Below are positions 35,018 through 44,471 of a DNA stretch of 64,000 nt, piece after piece. The stretch is from Stappia sp. BW2. GTDB taxonomy: Bacteria; Pseudomonadota; Alphaproteobacteria; Rhizobiales; Stappiaceae. Below the pieces are notes generated by a model. That model had not been told where the DNA came from, ran no database searches, and worked only from the letters and a program-made list of their open reading frames with translations. Positions within the stretch are counted from its first letter, which is position 1; each line of letters opens with the position of its first letter. The stretch covers positions 1,364,001-1,428,000 of the forward strand of contig NZ_VIRG01000066.1 in NCBI RefSeq assembly GCF_008107695.1. The letters are read 5' to 3'. The position numbers and the translations under genes were made by a program.

Positions 35018-37720
35018 TCAGCGCTCCTGCTTGCGCAAGGCGAGGACAGACAGCGCGAGATAGATGACCACGAACCCGCAGAGCATCGCCGCGCTCCAGC
35101 CGATATCAGCCCAGCCGAAGGCCTTGACGAAAGACCCCACGCTCACCTCCTGATACCAGGCGCCGGGAAACATCTTTCCCAGAAGCTGACTGGATGGTGT
35201 CAGCGAGGAGACCGGCACGATGAGGCCGGAAAAATTCACTGTCGGAATGATGGTGATCACGGCTGTGGCAAACACGGCGGACACCTGTGTGCGCGTGAAA
35301 CTTGAAACAAGCTGCCCCAAACCGGTCGTTGCAATCACGTAGATGACGGAGACGGTGAAGAGCGCGAAGAGATTGCCCGTGAACGGAACCCCGAACAGAA
35401 GCCGGCCCATCAGGTAGAGCGTCCAGAAATTCAGCACTGCGACGGCGATATAGGGAAGCTGCTTTCCGGTGAGGAACTCCAGCCGGGTGACTGGCGTGGA
35501 GCGGAAATTGGCGATCGTTCCGGTTTCCTTCTCCCGGGCCACGCCGATGGCGGCCATGATCGCGGGGGTCAGCATGAGGATGAGCATGACCACGGACGGC
35601 ACCATCGCATAGGCGCTCTTGAAGGCCTGATTGAACCGGTATCGCGTTTCGATGCCGACCGGGGATCCCGGTGTCCTGCCGCTTTCTTTCGTCAGCAGGT
35701 TCGAAAACAGGTTCAGAACGCCAAGCGCATAGCCGTGAGCCGTTTCCGCGCGAAAGGGCATGGATCCGTCCACCCACAGCGAGACTTCCGGCACATGACC
35801 GCGATGCAAATCCCGTCCGAAGCCGCTTGGGATCTCCAGCACCACGGTGAGCGTGCCGCGGCCCATGCGAGTGTCAATCTCCGCCGGGCTTGAAATTGGC
35901 GGCCCCTCGTCGAACTGGCGGATCGAGGTGAATTGCTCACTGAGGCGCCGGCTCTCCGGGCTCTGGTCCTGATCGTAGACCGCAAAGGTGATGTGGTCGA
36001 CATCGAAGGATATGCCGTAACCGATGGTGAACAGCAGGATTGCCGGCCCCATAAAGGCAAAGAACAGGCGTACGGGGTCCCGCATGAGTTCGAGCGTTTC
36101 CCGCGCGGCATAGGCCCAGAGCCGGGTGAGCGGGCGGTTCTTGTCCTTGCGGTCCGGGCTGAGAGCCACCTCGCCCGCGGGCTCAGTGGCGCGCTCGCCG
36201 GTCTCATCTTCCAGCCAGCCGATAAAGGCTTCTTCCAGCGTGCCGCTGCCCCTTTTCTCAGTAAGCTCGGTGGGCGTCCCGACGGCCAGAACCTTGCCGG
36301 CATGCATCAGCGAGACGCGGTCGCAGCGTTCCGCCTCATTCATGAAATGGGTAGAGATGAAGATCGTCACCCCCTTGTCGCGGGAGAGCGAAATCAGCTT
36401 GCGCCAGAAACTGTCACGGGCCACCGGGTCGACCCCCGAAGTCGGTTCGTCGAGGATGAGAATTCGTGGCTCATGGATGGTGGCGACGGCAAGCTGCAGG
36501 CGCTGCCGAATGCCCAGCGGAAGGCTTTCCGGTTGCTTATCCGCGGCCTCCGCGAGATCGAATTCCTGCAGCACGTCACCAACGCGCGTTACCGCGACCC
36601 CGTAAAGGCGGGCATGGAGTGCAAGGTTCTGCCGGACGGTCAGCTCCGAATAGAGCGAGAAGCTCTGCGACATGTAGCCGATGCCGAGCCGGGCCTCCAT
36701 GTCCGCATTTGCCAGTCGTTTTCCGAAGAGACGCGTCTCACCTTCCGTCGGCTCCAGCAGGCCGGTGAGCATCTTCATCGTTGTGGACTTTCCGCAGCCG
36801 TTCGAGCCGAGGAACCCGAAGATCTCGCCTTCCTCGATCTCGAAACTGACATTGTCCACCGCGGTGAAATCGCCGAAACGCTTCGTCAGCCCGGTCGCCG
36901 AAATGGCCGGGTCCGCTTCCGGACGCCGCTTGCGGGGTTGCAACTCGACCGGCCTGTGCCGGCCGCGCTCGCTCTCCGGCAGGAGATTGACAAAAGCCTC
37001 CTCCAGCGTGGCGGCGCCGGCAATGTTCTTCAACTCCTCCGGAGACCCTGACGAAATGATCCGGCCGCCGTTCATGGCCGCCAGCCAGTCGAAGCGCTCA
37101 GCCTCTTCCATATAGGCCGTTGCCACGATCACGCTCATGGAACTCATCCGCACCCGCATGCGGTCGATCAGCTCCCAGAACTGACGGCGCGACAGCGGAT
37201 CGACGCCGGTCGTCGGCTCGTCCAGAATCAGAAGGGCGGGATCGTGGATGAGTGCGCAACACAGGCTGAGCTTCTGCTTCATGCCGCCCGACAGCTTGCC
37301 CGCCGGGCGGTCCGGAAACGGATCAAGGCCCGTCGCCTCAAGCAGCATGGCAATGCGCTCGCGGCGCTCGCGGGCCGGTTGGCCGAACAGACGGCCGAAG
37401 AAGTCGAGGTTCTCGCGTACCGACAGCGTGGGGTAGAGATTGCGTCCGAGCCCCTGCGGCATATAGGCGATGCGCGGCATGATCGACGCGCGAGCACGGG
37501 CGGAGGCGATATCGGTGCCGAGGGTGACGATCCGGCCGGATTGCAGCCGTCGTACGCCGACCAGAAGCGCAAGAAGGGTGGACTTGCCGACGCCGTCCGG
37601 GCCGATCAGCCCCGCCATGACACCTGCCGGGATCTGCAGATGCACGTCGTCAAGCGCTACCGCCGGGCCGTAGCGATGGCCGACCTCTTCGAGTTCGCAC
37701 GCCCAGCCCATCGCACTCAC
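35018..37720 (-). CDS. RbbA-like fused ABC transporter (two ATPases plus permease)
   Basis: A 900-residue fusion. First ATPase: Walker A GPDGVGKST (40-48), signature LSGGMKQKL, Walker B LLILDEPTTGVDP. Second ATPase (about 270-500): GSNGCGKSTT, degenerate signature LPLGIRQRL, ILILDEPTSGVDP. From about 540 an ABC-2 permease with six helices. The architecture is that of E. coli RbbA (YhiH). The start is GTG overlapping the stop of the membrane fusion gene (GTGA); an ATG three codons on is the alternative. With an HlyD-type adaptor before and a permease after, export of an unknown compound is more likely than ribosome work. Confidence 0.9.
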   Translation of the reverse strand: MSAMGWACELEEVGHRYGPAVALDDVHLQIPAGVMAGLIGPDGVGKSTLLALLVGVRRLQSGRIVTLGTDIASARARASIMPRIAYMPQGLGRNLYPTLSVRENLDFFGRLFGQPARERRERIAMLLEATGLDPFPDRPAGKLSGGMKQKLSLCCALIHDPALLILDEPTTGVDPLSRRQFWELIDRMRVRMSSMSVIVATAYMEEAERFDWLAAMNGGRIISSGSPEELKNIAGAATLEEAFVNLLPESERGRHRPVELQPRKRRPEADPAISATGLTKRFGDFTAVDNVSFEIEEGEIFGFLGSNGCGKSTTMKMLTGLLEPTEGETRLFGKRLANADMEARLGIGYMSQSFSLYSELTVRQNLALHARLYGVAVTRVGDVLQEFDLAEAADKQPESLPLGIRQRLQLAVATIHEPRILILDEPTSGVDPVARDSFWRKLISLSRDKGVTIFISTHFMNEAERCDRVSLMHAGKVLAVGTPTELTEKRGSGTLEEAFIGWLEDETGERATEPAGEVALSPDRKDKNRPLTRLWAYAARETLELMRDPVRLFFAFMGPAILLFTIGYGISFDVDHITFAVYDQDQSPESRRLSEQFTSIRQFDEGPPISSPAEIDTRMGRGTLTVVLEIPSGFGRDLHRGHVPEVSLWVDGSMPFRAETAHGYALGVLNLFSNLLTKESGRTPGSPVGIETRYRFNQAFKSAYAMVPSVVMLILMLTPAIMAAIGVAREKETGTIANFRSTPVTRLEFLTGKQLPYIAVAVLNFWTLYLMGRLLFGVPFTGNLFALFTVSVIYVIATTGLGQLVSSFTRTQVSAVFATAVITIIPTVNFSGLIVPVSSLTPSSQLLGKMFPGAWYQEVSVGSFVKAFGWADIGWSAAMLCGFVVIYLALSVLALRKQER

Positions 37721-38733
37721 TGCGGCAGCTTGACTTGCAGATCGTCCGGCCAGGCAGCCGCCGGGTCGGAGCGCACGAAGCCGACGCCGCGGATGCCCAC
37801 CTTCACCCTGTCCTCGAACTGGCTCACCAGATCACGCGGCACGGTCAGCTTGACCCGGAACACAAGTTGCGAGCGCTCCTCATGTGTTTCAACGCTCTTG
37901 GGCGTGAACTGTGCCTGGGATTCGATGAAGGTAACGCGTGCCGGAATGACATATTGCGGTACGGGGTCAAGCACCATCCTGGCTTCATCGTTGATCGACA
38001 GCACGCCGACCACATCCGCAGGCAGATAGAGGTTCATATAGACATCTGTCAGATCCAGGAGTGTCACCACCGGCGTTCCGGCATCGATGACCTCTCCCGG
38101 CTCGTGGAGGCGGTATTCGACGCGCCCGCGGATCGGCGAGCGGATGGTCAGATCATCGAGCTGAACCTTGATCTCTTCAACGTTTGCCTCGGCCGCGGCA
38201 ATCAGCGCATCGCCGCTGCTGACCTGGGCGCGCGCCTGAGCCAGCGATGCTTCAGCAGCCTTGAGCGTATTTGTGGCATCATCCAATTCGGCCTGGGAAA
38301 CATGCCCCTCCGCCTTCAGCCCCTCGATGCGCTTGTAGGTGGAGCGCGCAAGCGACAAGGCGCTTTCGGCCTGGCTGACAGCCGCTTCCGCCTGCTGTTT
38401 CGAAGCCTTGCCCTGCAGGACCGAGGCTTTCGCGGCCAGAAGCTTTGCCTGAATATCCCTGTCGTCCAGCGTTGCCAGCACGTCGCCCGCTTCAACTGTC
38501 TGGCCTTCGCGTGCAAGCACTTGCGTCAACCGGCCGGGATATTTTCCCGCAACATCCACGTTCTGGGCCTCGATGCGGCCATTGGAACTGGCAATGTCTT
38601 TATTACCCAGGTTCCCGCGCAGCTTCTGCACGATCCGGTCAAAGGCGTTTTCGGCAAGAGCTGTCGGCGCAGAAAACGCAATCGCGGAAAGGCAGGCAAA
38701 CAGAATCGCAAGTTTTCTGGAACCGATCGACAT
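37717..38733 (-). CDS. HlyD-family periplasmic adaptor (membrane fusion protein)
   Basis: A 338-residue adaptor (YhiI-like). Signal peptide LAILFACLSAIAFSAPTALA (cleavage near residue 25), half-lipoyl motif GRLTQVLAREGQTVEAGDVL, an alpha-helical hairpin (about 95-190, KASKQQAEAAVSQAESALSL), the second lipoyl half LDDLTIRSPIRGRVEYRLHE, and a beta barrel. It would bridge the RbbA/permease pump to an outer-membrane channel; no TolC gene is nearby. First gene of the three-gene operon; the ATG at 38733 opens a clean signal peptide. Confidence 0.9.
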   Translation of the reverse strand: MSIGSRKLAILFACLSAIAFSAPTALAENAFDRIVQKLRGNLGNKDIASSNGRIEAQNVDVAGKYPGRLTQVLAREGQTVEAGDVLATLDDRDIQAKLLAAKASVLQGKASKQQAEAAVSQAESALSLARSTYKRIEGLKAEGHVSQAELDDATNTLKAAEASLAQARAQVSSGDALIAAAEANVEEIKVQLDDLTIRSPIRGRVEYRLHEPGEVIDAGTPVVTLLDLTDVYMNLYLPADVVGVLSINDEARMVLDPVPQYVIPARVTFIESQAQFTPKSVETHEERSQLVFRVKLTVPRDLVSQFEDRVKVGIRGVGFVRSDPAAAWPDDLQVKLPQ

Positions 38734-38849
38734 TTTTACTCGCTTCAGGACTGGGGAACCTCGACTGCCGCACCCCCGTTCGCAGGGAACCGCAGGGTTG
38801 CGGCGGTTACTCACGGAGGAAGGCGTTCACTTGACCGGAACCGGCCATT

Positions 38850-39001
38850 CTAGGGTGTGGGCTCAGAAATGAAGACCAGGTGGCATGAGACATGACGAAA
38901 CCACGTGAGAACGGGTCACGGAGGGGACTTGTCGCCCGGTCAGGCAGGCTGACGACATGCGGTAAGACCATTTCATCTTCATTTATGAGTCCACACCCTA
39001 G
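38850..39001. mobile_element. MITE-like element with 26-bp terminal inverted repeats
   Basis: CTAGGGTGTGGGCTCAGAAA and onward (38850-38875) is the reverse complement of 38976-39001 with 24 of 26 matches. The 152-bp unit has no room for a transposase. CTAG stands at both outer ends and can be read as a target-site duplication, as made by IS5-family elements of the IS427 group. It sits between the start of the exporter operon and the duplicated gene scar. Confidence 0.75.
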
Positions 39002-39006
39002 CCTTA

Positions 39007-39150
39007 TCACTCTTCAAGGTTGTTTTTCATGCGCCAAATCGTCTTCGCCTCAAGATCTTCGCCTGCCGTAAAGTAATCAACGCGGGTGAGGTACAGACCA
39101 TCGGCCTGCGCCGCCGGGCCGCAGGCGTTCCGGTCATAAGCCTGCAGGGC
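39007..39150 (-). pseudogene. 3' fragment of a second truA
   Basis: The minus strand ends a frame with ALQAYDRNACGPAAQADG, then [29 protein letters not shown]-stop. The intact truA at 39901 has [26 protein letters not shown] at the same place, so these 47 codons are the C-terminus of TruA. The rest of the sequence differs clearly, so this is not a recent copy of the resident gene. It breaks at about 39150 and is joined to a DUF2189 fragment. Confidence 0.8.
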
Positions 39151-39237
39151 GTTCCTGGGTCTGATCGTGTCCCTGCCGAACCTCGGCATACGACCTGGCA
39201 TCTTTACAAGAAGTGCGTGGAGATCCCGGAGGAATAA
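39149..39237 (+). pseudogene. 3' fragment copy of the DUF2189 gene
   Basis: About 80 of 89 bases equal 33682-33771, the end of the DUF2189 gene. The first 31 and a later stretch of over 40 bases are identical. A one-base loss near 39189 shifts the frame, and the stop changed from TGA to TAA. It begins exactly where the truA fragment stops (GGCGTTCC is found in both parent genes). Confidence 0.85.
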
Positions 39238-39399
39238 GCGGCATCGTTCCGTCAACCGAGACACCGGAGCTTTTCCCCACAGGAGAAAAACACGGTACAG
39301 CTAGCTGACACGCAGCGTTCTGCACAGTGGTACCTTGCTTCCATACATGGCATTCTTGCGCCTTGATGCAATTGAACAAATGGCTGCGGGAAGACCCTG

Positions 39400-39852
39400 A
39401 TGAACCAGACGCGTGTTGCAAGAAGGCCATGGACAGGTTCCCTCGGCTTGCTTCTGGGGGCAATTGCTCTGGTGATGGCACTCTTCCATTTCTCGGCCGG
39501 TCCCCTGGACCCTCAACCGACCATTGGACAGTCAATCGGTGAAATTGCCGCCGATATCCGGAAATCCGCGATCAAGGGCCTGAAAGGTGAGCCGCTCCCC
39601 GAGCCGCAATCTGCGCCCTGGAGCCTGGATCGAACGCTCAAGGCGTCGGCCTATGTGCTTGGTGGCCTCGCCATCGTTCTGGGAACCCTCGGCTTCGTGC
39701 TCAAGGAAAACAGGCGAGTGGCCGTTTGCGCCGTCAGTCTGGGCGCTGGTGCAATTGGTTTTCAGCTCTTTACCTGGATGATCCTGTTGATCGTGGGAGT
39801 GATCCTCCTGGTCGCGATTTTTCAGAATCTGGGAGAAATTCTCGGGGGCTGA
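39400..39852 (+). CDS. Small three- to four-helix membrane protein
   Basis: A 150-residue protein with helices at about 14-32 (GSLGLLLGAIALVMALFHFS), 82-101 (ASAYVLGGLAIVLGTLGFVL), 107-122 and 124-142 (WMILLIVGVILLVAIF), and a polar loop of about 45 residues between the first two. No motif is recognised. It stands alone between the duplication scar and truA, converging with truA. Codon use looks coding and the reading frame is intact. Confidence 0.65.
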   Translation: MNQTRVARRPWTGSLGLLLGAIALVMALFHFSAGPLDPQPTIGQSIGEIAADIRKSAIKGLKGEPLPEPQSAPWSLDRTLKASAYVLGGLAIVLGTLGFVLKENRRVAVCAVSLGAGAIGFQLFTWMILLIVGVILLVAIFQNLGEILGG

Positions 39853-39878
39853 GTCCACCCCCAGGGTGTGGACCCGTT
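39853..39878. repeat. Near-palindrome resembling back-to-back MITE ends
   Basis: GAGTCCACCCCCAGGGTGTG followed by GACC contains GAGTCCAC and AGGGTGTGGAC, the two outermost parts of the 26-bp repeat at 38850/38976, placed tip to tip with only 1-2 bases between. It could be an excision scar, a terminator hairpin of the gene ending at 39852, or both. Confidence 0.5.
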
Positions 39879-39900
39879 TCTCCGTGTATCGGCCGTTTGC

Positions 39901-40722
39901 TCAAAGCTCCGCGTCGTCTTCCGCTTCCGGAGCCGCCTTGCGGGCCTGCCAGTCCTTCTTGAGTTGGATATCCACTTCCGCCGGGCGGTAGTCGACGCGG
40001 GTCAGGTAAAGCCCGTCGGCCGGCGCAACGGGGCCGCAGGCGTTCCGGTCGCGCGCTTTCAGGGCTTTGGTGACATCACCCGGCCCCCATTTGCCGTCGC
40101 CGACCAGCCGCAGTGAGCCCACCATGGAGCGCACCTGGTTGTGCAGGAAGGACCGGGAGGAACATTCGGCGATGACGAACTCCCCTTCGCGGTAGACCCT
40201 GAATTCGTCCAGCGTCTTTTCCGGGCTCTTGGCCTGGCAACGCGTATGGCGGAAGGTGGTGAAGTCGTGATGGCCGACAAATTCCTGCGCGGCAGCATGC
40301 ATGGCATCGGCATCGAGATCCGACTTCACGTGCCAGGCAAGCCCGCGCTGATGGGTCAACGGCGGCACCCGGTTCTGGATACGATATCGGTAGGACCGGC
40401 GGATTGCTGAAAAACGGGCGTCGAAGCCCTCGTGCATTTCTTCCGCGTCCAGAACAATCACCGGGGCGGGCTGGCAATGGAAGTTTATTGCGCCCATGAC
40501 CGTGCGCGCCGGCCATGTCCGGGACAGATCGACGTGACAGACCTGTCCGGTGGCATGAACGCCAGTATCGGTGCGCCCTGCACCGCCGATGGTGACCTCC
40601 TCGCCAGAGAATGCCCTGACGGCGCGCTCGATCACCGCCTGCACGGACGGCGCGTTGGCCTGACGCTGCCAGCCGCTGAACGGCCTTCCATCGTATTCCA
40701 CCGTCAGCTTGTAGCGTGGCAT
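39901..40722 (-). CDS. truA: tRNA pseudouridine synthase A
   Basis: A 273-residue enzyme that makes pseudouridine at positions 38-40 of the tRNA anticodon arm. The catalytic Asp is in [15 protein letters not shown] (about 52), preceded by [29 protein letters not shown] and [19 protein letters not shown] are the conserved C-terminal motifs. A longer acidic tail ends in EDDAEL. Start and stop overlap the GNAT gene upstream by 1 base, so they share an mRNA with fmt. Confidence 0.96.
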   Translation of the reverse strand: MPRYKLTVEYDGRPFSGWQRQANAPSVQAVIERAVRAFSGEEVTIGGAGRTDTGVHATGQVCHVDLSRTWPARTVMGAINFHCQPAPVIVLDAEEMHEGFDARFSAIRRSYRYRIQNRVPPLTHQRGLAWHVKSDLDADAMHAAAQEFVGHHDFTTFRHTRCQAKSPEKTLDEFRVYREGEFVIAECSSRSFLHNQVRSMVGSLRLVGDGKWGPGDVTKALKARDRNACGPVAPADGLYLTRVDYRPAEVDIQLKKDWQARKAAPEAEDDAEL

Positions 40723-41261
40723 TATTCGAATTCTTGGAAAGGCGTCGCGAAGGCGACCTCGATGGGCAGGTCGCGCGAACCGGCTTCCGTCAAAGCAAGC
40801 GCCATGAAGGCGTCGCCCGCAAAAGGCCCCTGTACCTTGCGTGCCAGCACGGGATCGAAGCCGAAGCGCGGGTAATAGGTGGGCGGACCGAGCACAAGAA
40901 CAAGGTCTTCTCCGAGGTCCTTCAGACTTTCCAGCGAAGCCTTGATCAACGCCGAGCCGATTCCCGTCTTCTGCAAATCCGGCCAGACCGAAACCGGTGC
41001 CAGGCAGACGACCTGCATGCCCTGTCCCGCACCAATGGCGGCCGGGGTGACGCGGCTATAGGCTATATGCCCGACGATCCGGCCGTCGATATCGACCGCG
41101 ACCTGTTCCAGCACAAGGGCGCCGCAATGGCGCAGCGTGTGCACGAGCCGGGCTTCCGTATCGGACGGAAAGGCAGCGGTCACCAGCTCTCTGACGGCGG
41201 CTTCATCGGCAGGGATCACATTCCTGATGGCAAGTCCGGCAGCTTCGGCAGCTTGGGTCAT
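40722..41261 (-). CDS. GNAT-family N-acetyltransferase
   Basis: A 179-residue YhbS-like acetyltransferase: [20 protein letters not shown] at the start, [10 protein letters not shown] strand 4, acetyl-CoA motif A with [20 protein letters not shown], and the YYPRFGFDP motif typical of this group. GAGGAG lies 6 bases before the ATG at 41261. It lies between fmt (22 bases upstream) and truA (1-base overlap). The acceptor is unknown. Confidence 0.87.
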   Translation of the reverse strand: MTQAAEAAGLAIRNVIPADEAAVRELVTAAFPSDTEARLVHTLRHCGALVLEQVAVDIDGRIVGHIAYSRVTPAAIGAGQGMQVVCLAPVSVWPDLQKTGIGSALIKASLESLKDLGEDLVLVLGPPTYYPRFGFDPVLARKVQGPFAGDAFMALALTEAGSRDLPIEVAFATPFQEFE

Positions 41262-41283
41262 GTCGGTCTCCTCAAACGCCAGC

Positions 41284-42222
41284 TTAGTCCAGAACCATGT
41301 CGTCAGAAAGCGATGCGCCGCGCAGAAATTCCGCACCGCTCATTGGTTTTTTACCGGCCCGCTGAACCTGCTCCAGACGCACCGCGCCTGTTCCGCAGCA
41401 TACCACCGGCACATCCGCGCCGGTCTGGATGGTCCCCGGCGCACCGGCCCCTTCGGCAAGTGTGCTGCGCAGGACCTTGACCCGCTCCACCTTGCCGCCG
41501 AGAGGTATTTCGCACCAGGCGCCCGGGAAAGGCGACAGACCGCGAATATGGTTGTGAACCTCCGCAGCCGCTTTCGACCAGTCGATCCGCGTTTCCTGCT
41601 TGGAAAGCTTGGCCGCGTAACTGACGCCCTCTTCGGCCTGCGCCTGATCGCCAAGCGCTCCGCGCGAGAGGGCTGCCAGGGCCCGGACCATCAGGTCGCC
41701 ACCAAGCGAGGACAGTTTGTCGTGAAGATCCCCGGCGGTCATGTTCTCGCCGATGGCCACGGTTTCGGACATGCACACAGGGCCGGTATCAAGCCCTTCT
41801 TCCATGCGCATTACCTGAACCGCGGTTTCCGTATCTCCGGCCATGATCGCACGGTTGATCGGCGCTGCACCCCGCCAGCGCGGCAACATGGACGCATGAA
41901 GATTGAGACAGCCGTATTGCGGTGCGTCCAGAACGGGCTTCGGCAGAAGTAGGCCGTAGGCGACCACAACCGCGACATCCGCCTCCAGCGCCGCAAAGGC
42001 TTCCTGTTCCTCCGCCCCTTTCAGGCTCTGCGGCGTGAACACCGGAATGCCGAAGGATTCTGCGGCCTCATGAACCGGCGATTTCTTCAGATCCATGCCC
42101 CGACCCGCAGGACGCGGAGGCTGTGAATAGCAGGCGACAACATCGTGGCCCTGGCCGACGATTTCCATGAGGGTCGGCACCGAGAAATCCGGGGTGCCCA
42201 TGAAGATGACGCGTAAGGACAT
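41284..42222 (-). CDS. fmt: Methionyl-tRNA formyltransferase
   Basis: A 312-residue enzyme that formylates initiator Met-tRNA with 10-formyl-THF. The N-terminal fold starts [19 protein letters not shown]. The catalytic core is [20 protein letters not shown] with the Asn-His-Asp set (Asp in GLDTGPVC). The C-terminal OB-like domain is about 210-312. It is usually next to def, which here lies 303 bases upstream on the same strand. Confidence 0.97.
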   Translation of the reverse strand: MSLRVIFMGTPDFSVPTLMEIVGQGHDVVACYSQPPRPAGRGMDLKKSPVHEAAESFGIPVFTPQSLKGAEEQEAFAALEADVAVVVAYGLLLPKPVLDAPQYGCLNLHASMLPRWRGAAPINRAIMAGDTETAVQVMRMEEGLDTGPVCMSETVAIGENMTAGDLHDKLSSLGGDLMVRALAALSRGALGDQAQAEEGVSYAAKLSKQETRIDWSKAAAEVHNHIRGLSPFPGAWCEIPLGGKVERVKVLRSTLAEGAGAPGTIQTGADVPVVCCGTGAVRLEQVQRAGKKPMSGAEFLRGASLSDDMVLD

Positions 42223-42525
42223 GAGGCTCCTGAGGGGTTTTGAAGGTCTGCGCCCTTATTGCGTTTCACGCCGGGTGTTGCAAGGGGCGTGGGCGCTGTT
42301 TGCCGCGCGTCCAATTGGCGCCACCTCCTCTGCATGCAGATGTTGCGCGCCAAATACCTACCGCAGGCCAATCAGGACCGTTGGGGCAACACAGCTCCCG
42401 AAGGCGAACTTTTTCCTGGCTGTTTGCTATCGGCTTCCTGAAAACAGAAAGAGCGGCACAGCGTTTCAGGACCGAACCTGTTTCCTGTATGCCGCCGCCG
42501 GTTTACCCAGGCAGGCAGCGCAGGG
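42223..42525. other. Gap between def and fmt, no gene seen
   Basis: About 300 bases in which I find no supported gene, RNA or repeat. Three short frames on the plus strand have no ribosome binding site or recognisable sequence. def and fmt are usually almost adjacent, so the gap is longer than expected and may hold a separate promoter for fmt-GNAT-truA. Confidence 0.4.
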
Positions 42526-43044
42526 TCAGAGTTTTCCGGCCATTTTGGCCTGTTTGGTGAATTTCTTGACCACGCGGTCGCGCTTCAGTTTCGACAAGTA
42601 ATCGATGAACAGCTTGCCGTTCAGATGGTCCAGCTCGTGTTGAATACAGGTTGCCAGTAGCCCGTCGGCCTTGAGTTCCTGTTCCGCACCTTCGCGGTTG
42701 AGAAACTGAACCGTTACCTCGGCAGGCCGCTCGACCTCCTCGTAGTAATCGGGGATCGACAGGCAGCCTTCCTGATAGACGGACAGGTCTTCGCTCGACC
42801 AGACGATCTTCGGATTGATGAACACCATCGGCTCCTTCGGAGCTTCATCCTTGGCGACATCAAGCACGAAGATGCGTTGCAAAAGCCCGATCTGGCTGGC
42901 GGCAAGACCGATGCCGGGCGCATCGTACATGGTTTCCAGCATATCGTCGGCCAGCTTGCGGACGTCTTCATCGACGGTCGCGACAGGTGCACAGACCTCG
43001 CGCAGGACCGGATCGGGAATGGTGATGATCGGGCGTATTGTCAT
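42526..43044 (-). CDS. def: Peptide deformylase
   Basis: A 172-residue metallo-enzyme that removes the formyl group from nascent chains. All three motifs are intact: [15 protein letters not shown] (Cys ligand) and HELDH (two His ligands plus the catalytic Glu). From the ATG at 43044 it reads [15 protein letters not shown], as usual for rhizobial Def. The frame is open 35 codons further upstream, but that part is not family-like. The partner of fmt. Confidence 0.96.
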   Translation of the reverse strand: MTIRPIITIPDPVLREVCAPVATVDEDVRKLADDMLETMYDAPGIGLAASQIGLLQRIFVLDVAKDEAPKEPMVFINPKIVWSSEDLSVYQEGCLSIPDYYEEVERPAEVTVQFLNREGAEQELKADGLLATCIQHELDHLNGKLFIDYLSKLKRDRVVKKFTKQAKMAGKL

Positions 43045-43205
43045 TCGCCTGACATAAGAAATCAAAGCGCGCCGGTCAACGCGGAAATAGCGCGGAGCCC
43101 TCCCGTTTTCAACGCTTTCCACCTCACTGGTTGCCTTGCGGAAGACCATAGCCCTGTCGAGCCACGCGGATGGGCCTTCGCCCCGAATCGTTCTATGTTT
43201 GTTTC

Positions 43206-44393
43206 ATGAACGAGATCCTGTTTGAGTTGAGTGGCCGTCCGGTCACGGTTCTGGAGGCCGCCATTGCCGGCGGCCTGTTTCTTCTGGCGCTGATTGTCTG
43301 GCTGGTCCTGAAGACCATGCGGGAGATCCGCCTGCGCGCCGAATCCGACACGGTGGCGGGCGAACGCATCCACGAGCTGGAAAGCCATCTCTCCCAGCTT
43401 CTGAAATCGCAGGGGGAAATGACCGGCCGTATGCAGACGATGGCGGAAGTGTTCGGCTCGCGGCAGTCGGACATGATGCGTGCGGTCAACGAACGGCTGG
43501 ACGGCATGGGCCACAAGCTGAACACCTCCATGGCCGATACCAGCAAACGTACCCAGGACGGCCTCAGGCATCTGCACGAGCGGCTGGCGGTGATCGACCG
43601 GGCTCAGCGCACGATTACCGATCTTTCCGGCCAGGTCGGCCAGTTGCAGGCGATCCTGTCGAACAAGCAGACCCGGGGCGCCTTCGGGCAAGGCCGGATG
43701 GAAGCAATTGTCCAGGACCAGATGGCGCCCAGCACCTATTCGTTCCAGGCAACGCTGTCCAACAACAGCCGTCCGGACTGCCTGATCCACATGCCGAACG
43801 GCGCCCCTTCTCTTGCCATCGACGCTAAGTTCCCGCTGGAAGCCTTCAACCTGTTGCGTGAAGCGGAAACGGATGATCAGCTCAAATATGCGCAGGCGCA
43901 GTTCCGCCGCGACTTCACGAAACATATTCAGGACGTCAGCGAGAAATACCTGCTGCCTGGTGAAACCCAGGACACCGCTTTCCTGTTCGTGCCGTCTGAA
44001 AGCGTCTTTGCAGAGCTCAACGAGAGCTTCGAGGATCTCATCCAGAAGTCACACCGGGCACGGGTGGTGATCGTCTCGCCGTCGCTGCTGATGCTGTCGA
44101 TCCAGGTGATCCAGTCGGTGCTGCGCGATGCCAAGATGCGCGAGCAGGCCCATCTGATCCAGGCCGAGGTCGGGCACCTGATTGCCGATGTCAGCCGGTT
44201 GAACGACCGGGTTGGCAAGCTTCAGGCCCACTTCGCGCAGGCGAACAAGGATATCGACCAGATCCTGATCTCCTCCGACAAGATCTCCAAACGCAGCCGG
44301 CGGATCGAGGACCTCGAACTGGGCGAACTCGAAAGCGAGGCAAAGGAAGAGTCCAGCGCGGAGCCCAAGCTGGCTCTGACACCGAAAGGGTGA
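43206..44393 (+). CDS. rmuC: DNA recombination protein RmuC
   Basis: A 395-residue protein with an N-terminal membrane anchor (AAIAGGLFLLALIVWLVLKT), a coiled-coil region (about 50-145) and the RmuC nuclease-like domain with GAFGQGRMEAIVQDQMAPS, IDAKFPLEAFNLL, and DTAFLFVPSESVFAELNE. It limits inversion events and is tied to recombination. Divergent from def with 161 bases between. The ATG at 43206 puts the anchor at the very start; the in-frame ATG 12 codons earlier is less likely. Confidence 0.92.
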   Translation: MNEILFELSGRPVTVLEAAIAGGLFLLALIVWLVLKTMREIRLRAESDTVAGERIHELESHLSQLLKSQGEMTGRMQTMAEVFGSRQSDMMRAVNERLDGMGHKLNTSMADTSKRTQDGLRHLHERLAVIDRAQRTITDLSGQVGQLQAILSNKQTRGAFGQGRMEAIVQDQMAPSTYSFQATLSNNSRPDCLIHMPNGAPSLAIDAKFPLEAFNLLREAETDDQLKYAQAQFRRDFTKHIQDVSEKYLLPGETQDTAFLFVPSESVFAELNESFEDLIQKSHRARVVIVSPSLLMLSIQVIQSVLRDAKMREQAHLIQAEVGHLIADVSRLNDRVGKLQAHFAQANKDIDQILISSDKISKRSRRIEDLELGELESEAKEESSAEPKLALTPKG

Positions 44394-44471
44394 TGCAGCA
44401 ATTCTGTTGCCGCTGTTCCAGCCCAGGTCTATTGTCCCGTCGGCTCGATCCGAGTCGATTTGGAGGCAGGC

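Noticed and set aside
38807-39010. Possible transposase fragment inside the 152-bp element
   Set aside because: The 67-residue minus-strand frame spans the inverted repeats themselves and shows no DDE or HTH motif.
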